Assembly (NCBI GenBank): GCA_903881065.1 | Contig: CAIRRW010000202.1 | Location: forward strand, 1-20,191 | From: an uncultured Bacteroidota bacterium | GTDB lineage: Bacteria; Bacteroidota; Bacteroidia; 2-12-FULL-35-15 | DNA: 20,191 bases | Reading direction: 5' to 3' | Made by a program: the position numbers and the translations under genes | Notes under the pieces: model-generated | Databases searched by the model: none | The model's input: the letters and a program-made list of their open reading frames with translations, nothing else | What the model was told of the DNA's origin: nothing | Shown: piece by piece, positions 7,073-13,719 of the stretch | Position numbering within the stretch: position 1 is the first letter of the stretch | How the letters are laid out: every line of letters begins with the position of its first letter

Positions 7073-10000
7073 ATGAAACGATTAACCACCCTACTTTTTT
7101 CTTCCAAAAGCACAATTATTTTGCTCTTGATATTTGCCATAGCAATGGGTACAGGCACTTTTATTGAAGATAAATATGATACCCTTACCGCCCGAGAATT
7201 AGTTTATAATTCCCTTTGGTTTGAACTGATATTAATATGGCTTGCCATTAATTTTATGGGGCATATTAAAGTTTATCACATGTTCAGGCTGGATAAAATT
7301 GGAGGAGTGGTATTTCACCTTGCTTTTGTAATAATGATTATAGGCGCTGGAGTTACCCGCTATTTCGGTTACGAGGGCACTATGCATATTCGTGAAGGAG
7401 AGGAGAGTAATATATTGGTAACTGCCGAAGATTACGTACATATTATGTATACCGAAAAAGACCAACCACGGGAAAAATATTTCCCAGCAAGCTTTGGACC
7501 TTATGCCCGTAACTCATTTAAAGCGGAGATTCCTTCTGTAGAAAAAGGTAATGTAGAAATAAAAAGTAAGGAATACATTACAAGTGCAGTTGAAGATGCT
7601 GATGAAAATGTAGCAGGTGGCAAGGATTACCTTGAACTTATTGTGCCTGTGGATGGAGGCAGAAAGAGAGTTTTCTTCGAAAGAGGCTCGGCAATTAACC
7701 TTGGCCCATTTATTATTACCTATGATAATGCCAACTTTAAAGATGCTGTTAATGTTACCGAAAAGGAAGGTAAACTGTTTATCAGTTCTCCTTTCGAAAT
7801 TAACAGAACCACAATGGTTGGACAGATTAGCGACGTAGTTAAGAAGGATACTACCGTGGAGTTTAAAGACAGATGCGTATATAATGTCAACAATTCAATA
7901 TTTGTTTTTAAGAAACTTTTTAAAAGTGCGGTAAAGAAAGTGGTGAGCTCGGATAAGAAAGAAGATGCTGGAATGGATGCAATAAAATTTGAGGTAACTA
8001 TTAAAGATAAGAAGTACGAAGCGCCGGTAATCTTCGCAAATGGACAGGTTGTCGAGGATGTTAACTTTAACTTTGATGGGTTGCAGGTAAAAATAGGGTA
8101 CGGTAAAAAACAAATTGAACTTCCTTTCTCACTTCATCTTAATGATTTTATTTTGGAAAGATATGCTGGCTCAGAAAGCCCATCTTCCTATGCAAGTGAA
8201 GTAACTGTGATTGATAAAATCAACAACAAAAACTTTAATCATCGTATATTTATGAATAATGTATTGGATTATGGCAACTATCGTTTCTTTCAATCGTCGT
8301 ATGATAAGGATGAAAAAGGAACAGTATTATCTGTTAACCATGATTACTGGGGAACACTCGTATCTTATACAGGATATATTCTTTTAGCATTCGGTTTTGT
8401 TCTCACGTTGTTCAATAAACAATCGCGTTTCCTACGATTGAGAAGGCAAATTGTAGAAATAAGAAACGAACGTAAAGCACTTGTTGCTTCCACCATTGCT
8501 TTATTAATCGGATTCAGCACCTTAGGTTTTTCACAGGTAAAATCAGATTTGCCGGGAACGATTAGTGCTGAACATGCTGATAAATTTGGGCATTTGATTA
8601 CACAGTCAATTGAAGGAAGATTTGAGCCTGTGCATTCTCTTGCATTTGATGTGTTGCACAAAGTAACCCGTAAAGATAAATTTACAATTGAAGGCAAAGG
8701 GGACATGGATGCTATGCAAGTGTTTATGGACATGATTATAGAACCTGACTTCTGGAAGCAACAGAAGATAGTGTATATCAAAGAACAGTCGGTGAGAGAT
8801 GCAATTGGCATAACTACCAAAGAAGCGTCTTTTATGGATTTCTTCGACAATAATGCAAAATATAAATTACAACAGCTTGCCGATGATGCCTTCAGAAAGA
8901 AACCAGTAGACCAGAATAGTTTTGACAAAGAAGTTATTAAGGTGGATGAACGGGTAAACATTTTAATGATGACTTTCCAGGTAAGTATTCTTAAAATATT
9001 CCCTGATCAGGATTCACCTACCAACAGATGGATTAGTTGGGATGATAAAGGAGCAATTGTTCCACTTAAAGGAGTTATCAATGTAATAAATGATGATTTA
9101 AAACTACGTCTTTTAAATTATACCAACATTGCACAGGTATACTTTGAAGAAGTAGTGAACAGCATTAAATCAGGAAAGTATGACAGGGCAGATAAAATAC
9201 TGGGCTATATAAACAGCATACAACGCCAAAGCTCTGCTGCCAACTCTTTCCTTCCTTCTGAAAAGAAAGTGAATGCTGAAATATTTTATAACAAGTCGCA
9301 AATCTTTATTGTTGTGAAAAACTGTTATGGAGTTTTAAGTTTACTGCTTTTGTTGCTAACTTTTATTGATAATGTACGCAGTAAAAAGAGTAAAGTTGTA
9401 ACTGTACTTATTAATATCTTTATTGTTCTGCTTGCAATTGCTTTCTTATATCAAACATTCGGAATGGCATTAAGATCCTACTTACTCGGTTATGCACCGT
9501 GGAGCAACGGTTACGAAGCATTGATACTTGTTGCTTTCGGAACGTTGCTTGCCGGATTTAGTTTTGTGAGGTATTCGAAGATGACGTTGGCTGCCACTTC
9601 TTTATTAGCATTCTTTGTATTGATGACAGCAGGGCACAGCAGTTACGATCCTCAGTTAACCAATCTTACTCCGGTATTAAAATCATACTGGTTGATTATT
9701 CACGTGGCAGTTCTCACCATCAGCTACGGCTTCTTAGGGTTAGGATTCATCATGGGAATAATGAACATGTTTATCTATCTTTTCAAGAATAAAGAGAACA
9801 ACGACCGCCTCGACTTATTGATTTTAGAACTAACTTTCATCAACGAAATGAATTTGACCATCGGCTTATTACTGGCTACCGTAGGTACTTTCCTTGGAGG
9901 TGTATGGGCTAATGAATCGTGGGGAAGATATTGGGGATGGGATGCAAAAGAAACATGGGCATTGGTAATTGTCATCACGTATTCGTTGCTTCTTCACCTG

Positions 10001-10234
10001 CGATTTATACCTAAAATGGGAGGCAAATTCACTTTCAACGTAGGTTCTATAATCGGATACAGCAGTGTGCTAATGACTTTCTTCGGAGTAAATTATTTTT
10101 TATCAAAAGGTATGCATAGCTACGGAGCAGGCGACCACGCTATCTTTCCGATATGGGCATGGATAGCTATTGTTTCGTTAATACTATTAATGATAGGAGC
10201 TAAACTAAAAGACAATAAAGTAAATAAGGAATAG
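7073..10234 (+). CDS. ccsBA: Cytochrome c biogenesis protein CcsBA (ResB-ResC fusion, system II haem lyase)
   Basis: The 1053-residue product fuses a ResB/CcsB N-terminal part to a CcsA C-terminal part, a layout common in Bacteroidota. It exports haem and joins it to the CXXCH cysteines of apocytochromes outside the cytoplasmic membrane. The N-terminus has membrane segments near residues 15-30, 48-62 and 78-93, with H82 in the third, where CcsBA has its TM-His1. A long extracytoplasmic region with one further membrane segment (about 425-445) follows. After residue 755 comes a multi-span CcsA domain. Its WWD signature runs from W950 to W962 (WGRYWGWDAKETW) and is flanked by H877, H975 and H1015, which fit P-His1, TM-His2 and P-His2. 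All expected haem ligands are therefore present. The ATG at 7073 starts directly at the first membrane segment. Two lipoprotein genes follow in the same direction. Confidence 0.95.
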   Translation: MKRLTTLLFSSKSTIILLLIFAIAMGTGTFIEDKYDTLTARELVYNSLWFELILIWLAINFMGHIKVYHMFRLDKIGGVVFHLAFVIMIIGAGVTRYFGYEGTMHIREGEESNILVTAEDYVHIMYTEKDQPREKYFPASFGPYARNSFKAEIPSVEKGNVEIKSKEYITSAVEDADENVAGGKDYLELIVPVDGGRKRVFFERGSAINLGPFIITYDNANFKDAVNVTEKEGKLFISSPFEINRTTMVGQISDVVKKDTTVEFKDRCVYNVNNSIFVFKKLFKSAVKKVVSSDKKEDAGMDAIKFEVTIKDKKYEAPVIFANGQVVEDVNFNFDGLQVKIGYGKKQIELPFSLHLNDFILERYAGSESPSSYASEVTVIDKINNKNFNHRIFMNNVLDYGNYRFFQSSYDKDEKGTVLSVNHDYWGTLVSYTGYILLAFGFVLTLFNKQSRFLRLRRQIVEIRNERKALVASTIALLIGFSTLGFSQVKSDLPGTISAEHADKFGHLITQSIEGRFEPVHSLAFDVLHKVTRKDKFTIEGKGDMDAMQVFMDMIIEPDFWKQQKIVYIKEQSVRDAIGITTKEASFMDFFDNNAKYKLQQLADDAFRKKPVDQNSFDKEVIKVDERVNILMMTFQVSILKIFPDQDSPTNRWISWDDKGAIVPLKGVINVINDDLKLRLLNYTNIAQVYFEEVVNSIKSGKYDRADKILGYINSIQRQSSAANSFLPSEKKVNAEIFYNKSQIFIVVKNCYGVLSLLLLLLTFIDNVRSKKSKVVTVLINIFIVLLAIAFLYQTFGMALRSYLLGYAPWSNGYEALILVAFGTLLAGFSFVRYSKMTLAATSLLAFFVLMTAGHSSYDPQLTNLTPVLKSYWLIIHVAVLTISYGFLGLGFIMGIMNMFIYLFKNKENNDRLDLLILELTFINEMNLTIGLLLATVGTFLGGVWANESWGRYWGWDAKETWALVIVITYSLLLHLRFIPKMGGKFTFNVGSIIGYSSVLMTFFGVNYFLSKGMHSYGAGDHAIFPIWAWIAIVSLILLMIGAKLKDNKVNKE

Positions 10235-10285
10235 AATTAAACTAAATAATTAAACAATAATAATAAACTTAAAATAATAACAAAG

Positions 10286-11338
10286 ATGAAAAATAAATTT
10301 CTAACTATTGCCACAGTTGTTTTGCTGGCGGCATGTCAGTCATCAGGAAATGATGCAGCTAAAACAGGAACACCTGCAGGAGTTCATGCTGCTGTAGTGC
10401 AGGAAGTGGTTCAATCAAGTCAATACACGTATCTTCATGTAAAAGAAGGAGAAAAAGATACGTGGTTGGCAGTGTCGAAGATGGAAGCTAAAAACGGCGA
10501 CACGTATTACTATAAAGATGGATTGGTGATGAACGACTTTAACAGTAAGGAACTCAACAGAACGTTTAAAGAAATACTTTTTGTTGACAATGTGAGTACT
10601 ACTCCAAATATTCCTGAAAAGGCTGCTGTTAATGCAAATGCAACTAACGGTATTCCTGCAACTACTCCCGAAATGGACAACACACTTCCTCCGGCATCCG
10701 ACCCTAATGAAGCGCATACCGTGAAATCAGTTGAAGTATTACAGACCACTCAATATACTTATATACGCGCTAAAGAAGGTGCTAAGGAATTATGGTTGGC
10801 GGTTGCAAAAATGGATGCTTCGTCCGGCAAAACTTACTATTTTAAGGGAGGATTGAAGATGACCAACTTCCCAAGTAAGGAATTGAAAAAGACGTTTGAT
10901 GAAATATTATTTGTAGATAAGATTTCGGATAAACCTTTGGCTACCGAAGAAAAAACTCCTGCTGCAAAAGCCGACAATACTGGCGGTGTAACTAAAGGAA
11001 CTACCACTGATACTGAGAAAAAAGCAGTAACCATTAAACATTCCAAAGAGGATGTTACCATTGCCAAACTTATTGAGAACAAAAAAACATATGCAGGTAA
11101 AACTGTAAAAATAAAAGGACAGGTAACCAAATTTACAGGTGGGATAATGAAGAAAAACTGGATACACTTACAGGATGGAACCGACTTCTCGGGCAAATTC
11201 GATTTGGCTATTACTACAAATGAAGAAGTGAAAGTGGGCGACAACGTAACTGTGGAAGGAGTAATTACGTTGGATAAAGATTTTGGTTTCGGTTACTTCT
11301 ACGACTTAATAATGGAAGACGCAAAAATCAGTAAATAA
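10286..11338 (+). CDS. Lipoprotein with two YTYL modules and a C-terminal OB-fold domain
   Basis: The 350-residue product has a lipoprotein signal peptide ending LLAAC with the lipid-bearing cysteine at C17. Two repeats follow (about 33-104 and 142-213) with the pattern QYTYLHV...WLAVSKM...G.TYYYKDG..M.DF.SKEL.RTF.EILFVD, separated by Ala/Thr/Pro-rich linkers. An OB-fold-like domain fills about 255-349 (VTIAKLIENKKTYAGKTVKI at its start). It is a paralogue of the exported protein encoded at 5785-6780, which has the same three domains but no lipobox. It lies 51 bases after ccsBA on the same strand and 18 bases before a TPR lipoprotein gene, so the three probably form an operon. A role in handling haem or apocytochrome outside the cytoplasm is an inference from context; the modules themselves have no function I can state. 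Confidence 0.85.
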   Translation: MKNKFLTIATVVLLAACQSSGNDAAKTGTPAGVHAAVVQEVVQSSQYTYLHVKEGEKDTWLAVSKMEAKNGDTYYYKDGLVMNDFNSKELNRTFKEILFVDNVSTTPNIPEKAAVNANATNGIPATTPEMDNTLPPASDPNEAHTVKSVEVLQTTQYTYIRAKEGAKELWLAVAKMDASSGKTYYFKGGLKMTNFPSKELKKTFDEILFVDKISDKPLATEEKTPAAKADNTGGVTKGTTTDTEKKAVTIKHSKEDVTIAKLIENKKTYAGKTVKIKGQVTKFTGGIMKKNWIHLQDGTDFSGKFDLAITTNEEVKVGDNVTVEGVITLDKDFGFGYFYDLIMEDAKISK

Positions 11339-11356
11339 TTTTCAAAAGGTATAATC

Positions 11357-11959
11357 ATGAACTATAAATTAATCATCAGCGCATGTTGCATAGCAAGTTT
11401 TACGTTTTTCTCCTGCAACAGATCCGAAGATAAAAAAGACGACAAAGCTTCCACCACACCCGATTATTTAAAACAACCAGACCAGAAGCCACTTCCTCCA
11501 GAGTTAGTGATGGCGGAAAAGAAATTTGAAGCAGATACTACTAATTATGATGCGCGAATGGCACTTGCTGCAGCTTGTTATAATGCCGGAGCACTTGACA
11601 AGGCAATCTTTCATTTCACCAAAGTGTACGAACACGATAACAAAAATTTGATTGCGTTAACCAATCTGGGTAATGTATATTATGATGTGAAGCAGGATGA
11701 TAAAGCTATTGATTATTATGAAAAAGCATTGGAGCTTGACCCGAAAAACATTGATATGCGCTGCGACCTTGCTACTTGTTATATGAATATCAACAAGCTT
11801 AAAAAAGCAATAAAGCTGTTGAAGGAAAACATTGAGATAAATCCGAAGCATGAGAAATCGCATCATAACTTAGCTGTTATTCTCAAACAAAATGGCGACC
11901 TAAAAGAATCGGAAGATGAGATGAAGATTTATGAAAGCCTGAAAACAAACAAAAAGTAA
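11357..11959 (+). CDS. TPR-repeat lipoprotein
   Basis: The 200-residue product has a lipoprotein signal peptide (TFFSC, lipid cysteine C20), a charged linker of about 35 residues, and then four tetratricopeptide repeats at about 63-96, 97-130, 131-164 and 165-197. The second and third repeats are closest to consensus (ALTNLGNVYYDVKQDDKAIDY; YEKALELDPKN). TPR domains bind peptides or proteins. In other cytochrome c systems (NrfG, the CcmI/CcmH C-terminus) a periplasmic TPR domain holds the apocytochrome, so the position behind ccsBA suggests a similar chaperone role, although this is inference. An AAAAGGT stretch at 11344-11350 is a possible weak ribosome-binding site. It is the last gene of the run; a strong terminator follows within about 40 bases. 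Confidence 0.88.
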   Translation: MNYKLIISACCIASFTFFSCNRSEDKKDDKASTTPDYLKQPDQKPLPPELVMAEKKFEADTTNYDARMALAAACYNAGALDKAIFHFTKVYEHDNKNLIALTNLGNVYYDVKQDDKAIDYYEKALELDPKNIDMRCDLATCYMNINKLKKAIKLLKENIEINPKHEKSHHNLAVILKQNGDLKESEDEMKIYESLKTNKK

Positions 11960-11996
11960 AAAGCTTTTCTACTGCACAATACTACTTAACAAACCA

Positions 11997-12043
11997 AAAT
12001 AACAAATCCCGCTTTAATTGTTTTAAAGCGGGATTTGTTATTT
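11997..12043 (+). terminator. Strong intrinsic terminator after the ccsBA lipoprotein run
   Basis: A perfect 21-bp inverted repeat (arms 11997-12017 and 12023-12043) around the loop TTGTT contains a GC-rich core, AATCCCGC with GCGGGATT, and AT-rich ends. It begins 38 bases after the TPR gene stop. The A-rich and T-rich arm ends allow function in both directions. Confidence 0.85.
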
Positions 12044-12069
12044 ATAACGTAGGTAAACAATTCCTATAT

Positions 12070-12210
12070 CACTTTCAGAGACCACTCTCCCAGCCCATCT
12101 CCTTGAAAAAAGGAGTGGGGTGACTTTGTATGAAACGCTTTGTTTTACAATATTTTTCAACTAAAACCCCCTCTCCTTTTTTCAAGGAGAGAGGGTTAAG
12201 GGGTGAGGTA
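12070..12210. repeat. Inverted pair of palindromic units (MITE-like or intergenic repeat)
   Basis: The 17-mer CTCCTTGAAAAAAGGAG at 12099-12115 recurs as its exact reverse complement at 12173-12189. Each copy is itself a hairpin (CTCCTT with AAGGAG) and is flanked by C-rich and G-rich strings: CCCATCT and TGGGGTGA on the left, ACCCCCTCT and GAGGGTTAAGGGGTGAG on the right. About 57 bases of AT-rich sequence lie between the two 17-mers. The layout of two inverted, self-complementary ends without a coding sequence fits a small non-autonomous element or a dispersed intergenic palindrome; similar CCCTCTCC...GGAGAGGG repeats are common in Bacteroidota. No target-site duplication is evident. The whole gene-free stretch 11960-12252 otherwise holds only the terminator. 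Confidence 0.6.
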
Positions 12211-12252
12211 TCAACGGAAAGAAGTGTGGTTGGCAATGGAAAGTTATTCCTC

Positions 12253-12879
12253 CTATTGCGCACTCATAGTTACTGGTTCACTATAGGTAAGGTCGTTAAC
12301 TGTTCCCATGGCAAACGAAGCAAATTTATAATCTGTTTTGCTTATTAAGCCCGAGATTATACCTGTGCGTTGGGCGGCATAATAAAATGTCCATTTTGAC
12401 GGGTCGGTTTCCAAGTTACCTGCCAAGGTGTACATAATACCATATTTAATTCCGTATCCATCAATAAATGAAACCATAAAACCGAGACTTCCTGCCGCTT
12501 TCTCTGTGCTCAAAGTAAGTATGGTGGCATCTAATTTTGTTTGATGTACGGAATCTTTCTGAACAGGATAGCCTGATTTGGCAATCAACGAGGCATCTCC
12601 GTCGCAGAAGTCGTTCAACCAGTTGCCGTCCTGCGTTATTACTACCTGCACTGCGGTGCGCGCTTTAGCAATGTCAGCTCCCTTGCCTTCATATATAAGT
12701 TCCGTCCTTACTTTATTAAACACTTCCACTAAAGGTCCGAGTACTGTGGAATCGGATGGCAAGCCTGTAAAACTTCCTATATTGAGCGCAATACTCTTGT
12801 TGATTTTTGATGTTGCTTTGTAGAATTCATCCTCTGTGTACGAATCCAAATCGGTTACTACTTTTAATTTTTTAGACAT
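12253..12879 (-). CDS. Bacteroidota hypothetical protein, helical N-terminus and FN3-like C-terminus
   Basis: The 208-residue protein starts at the ATG at 12879 and has no signal peptide or membrane segment. The N-terminal 110 residues look helical (LGPLVEVFNKVRTELIYEGK; ARTAVQVVITQDGNWLNDFC). The C-terminal part has alternating strands and ends GIISGLISKTDYKFASFAMG followed by YSEPVTMSAQ. This is the shape of the last strands of a fibronectin type III domain (GLTPGTxYxFRV...WSDPV). The two-part layout matches a short protein type I recall as frequent in Bacteroidota genomes, with no known function. It stands alone: a mobile-looking repeat lies downstream and a repeat array lies upstream. No promoter match is clear in the AT-rich 60 bases before the start. 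Confidence 0.7.
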   Translation of the reverse strand: MSKKLKVVTDLDSYTEDEFYKATSKINKSIALNIGSFTGLPSDSTVLGPLVEVFNKVRTELIYEGKGADIAKARTAVQVVITQDGNWLNDFCDGDASLIAKSGYPVQKDSVHQTKLDATILTLSTEKAAGSLGFMVSFIDGYGIKYGIMYTLAGNLETDPSKWTFYYAAQRTGIISGLISKTDYKFASFAMGTVNDLTYSEPVTMSAQ

Positions 12880-12970
12880 GGCTTTTAGTTTTTATTGATT
12901 ATTAATTGATTTTTATACTTCGTTTTTAACTTATTAATTATTGGAGAGAAAGGTTGATTTAAACTATTGC

Positions 12971-13279
12971 ATGTTATTACCAAAAGTGCAGCCTTTTGTT
13001 GAAAAGGTGCAGTCATTTATTAAAAACATGCAGCGGTTTTTCAAAAACATGCAGCCCTTTGATGAAAACATGCAGTTTTTTATCTTAAAGGTGCAGCCCT
13101 TTGTTATAAACATGCAGTGGTTTGTTACAAAAGTGCAACCCTTTGTTATAAAAGTGCAACCCTTTGCATTTCCATTTAAAACCTCCTCCCTATCGTTTCA
13201 AATAACTGGCACAAAAGTAGAATCATTAGCAAAGCTCCACAATACCCTCATGAGGGTATATTTCAATAATATTAGTTAA
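12971..13279 (+). CDS. Doubtful ORF spelling a heptapeptide repeat
   Basis: From the ATG at 12971 an open frame of 102 residues reads through a 21-bp tandem repeat and so gives nine heptapeptides of the form [KN]-[VM]-Q-x-F-x-x. A TTG at 12941 would extend it by ten residues. The hydrophobic residues at V/M and F are spaced three apart in each heptad, as in coiled coils, but five of the nine units carry proline, which argues against a helix. The tail after the repeats (about 13175-13279) looks like random translation, and an 18-bp palindrome lies inside it. I see no ribosome-binding site near the ATG. It may be a non-coding DNA repeat that happens to stay open because 21 is a multiple of three. 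Real expression is uncertain. Confidence 0.25.
   Translation: MLLPKVQPFVEKVQSFIKNMQRFFKNMQPFDENMQFFILKVQPFVINMQWFVTKVQPFVIKVQPFAFPFKTSSLSFQITGTKVESLAKLHNTLMRVYFNNIS
12986..13174. repeat. Nine-unit 21-bp tandem repeat with invariant TGCA and TTT
   Basis: Nine contiguous 21-bp units start at 12986, 13007, 13028, 13049, 13070, 13091, 13112, 13133 and 13154. Every unit begins RTGCAR and has TTT at unit positions 10-12; eight of nine have AAA or AA near the end, while positions 7-9 and 13-16 vary. The approximate consensus is RTGCAGCCCTTTGTTATAAA. The period never slips. There are no spacers, so it is not CRISPR. It lies between a divergent gene pair (12879 minus, 13355 plus) in a stretch of 475 bases without a well-supported gene. 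Confidence 0.9.
13242..13259. promoter_or_regulatory. Perfect 18-bp palindrome, candidate operator for a LuxR/NarL-type regulator
   Basis: ATACCCTCATGAGGGTAT is its own reverse complement. It contains TACCCTC-AT-GAGGGTA, an inverted pair of seven-base half-sites with a two-base gap, the same geometry as the NarL 7-2-7 site (half-site TACYYMT). It lies about 95 bases before a gene for a stand-alone HTH of that very family. Binding is inferred. Confidence 0.45.
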
Positions 13280-13354
13280 TCGATGATTTATAGCGTTCCT
13301 TTGATAAACATTTAACATTACTTAATAAGTAAACCATCTCTAAATAAAACAACT

Positions 13355-13633
13355 TTGAAAAACATTATTAAAACTGCTGTATTAATTATTATACCTCAAA
13401 TACCGCTGACACCAAGGGAAATAGAAGTAATTATTCAGGTAGCATTTGGCTTGACAAGCGCATTGATAGCCAAAAAGTTTTTCATCAGCAAGGAAACGGT
13501 GGAAAAACACCGTTCAAATATTTTTGCAAAAACAAAATGTAAAGATGCAGGCGGCGCAGTGGCTTATGTATTGCATAATAAGTATTGTACCTTAAAGCAA
13601 ATAACTGATGCAAGAGGTACAACAACCATTTAA
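13355..13633 (+). CDS. Stand-alone LuxR/NarL-type (GerE) HTH protein
   Basis: The 92-residue product contains a complete GerE helix-turn-helix: LTPREIEV at 18-25, then GLTSALIAKKFFISKETVEKHRSNIFAK at about 32-59 (second half is the recognition helix), then KTKCKDAGGAVAYVL. This is the DNA-binding domain of two-component response regulators, but no receiver domain precedes it; only 16 hydrophobic residues do. The start is taken as the TTG at 13355, because no ATG occurs in frame before the HTH. It could be a small orphan regulator or the end of a lost longer gene. A perfect palindrome of suitable shape lies about 95 bases upstream. It converges with rodA on the other strand. Confidence 0.72.
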   Translation: MKNIIKTAVLIIIPQIPLTPREIEVIIQVAFGLTSALIAKKFFISKETVEKHRSNIFAKTKCKDAGGAVAYVLHNKYCTLKQITDARGTTTI

Positions 13634-13696
13634 ACTTTTGCGCACACAATATTATTAGTTTCTGCGATTATATCAGAAGCATAACAAACGATTCTT

Positions 13697-13714
13697 AAAA
13701 GTGAGAACACTTTT
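13697..13714. terminator. Hairpin between the HTH gene and rodA
   Basis: AAAAGTG (13697-13703) pairs with CACTTTT (13708-13714) around AGAA. On either strand the arm ends in four Ts. It sits in the short gap between two convergent genes, right after the rodA stop on the minus strand, so a bidirectional terminator is plausible, though the stem is weak. Confidence 0.4.
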
Positions 13715-13719
13715 GCTCC

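Noticed and set aside
6900..7115. Minus-strand frame of 71 codons before ccsBA
   Set aside because: It overlaps the ccsBA start and the regulatory dyads, and its translation has no recognisable feature beyond AT-rich hydrophobic residues.
8365..8961. Antisense reading frame of 198 codons inside ccsBA
   Set aside because: It lies wholly inside a well-supported conserved gene, its translation shows no domain, and its composition is what the opposite strand of the gene predicts.
10837..11244. Antisense reading frame of 135 codons inside the OB-fold lipoprotein gene
   Set aside because: It is the shadow of a gene whose protein has a paralogue in this window; the antisense product shows no motif.
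12075..12348. Two short overlapping frames on opposite strands across the inverted repeat element
   Set aside because: Both translate the palindromic repeat and show no recognisable domain; one also overlaps the end of the FN3-like gene.
12986..13174. CRISPR array
   Set aside because: The units are contiguous and degenerate at 21 bp with no unique spacers, and no cas genes are near.
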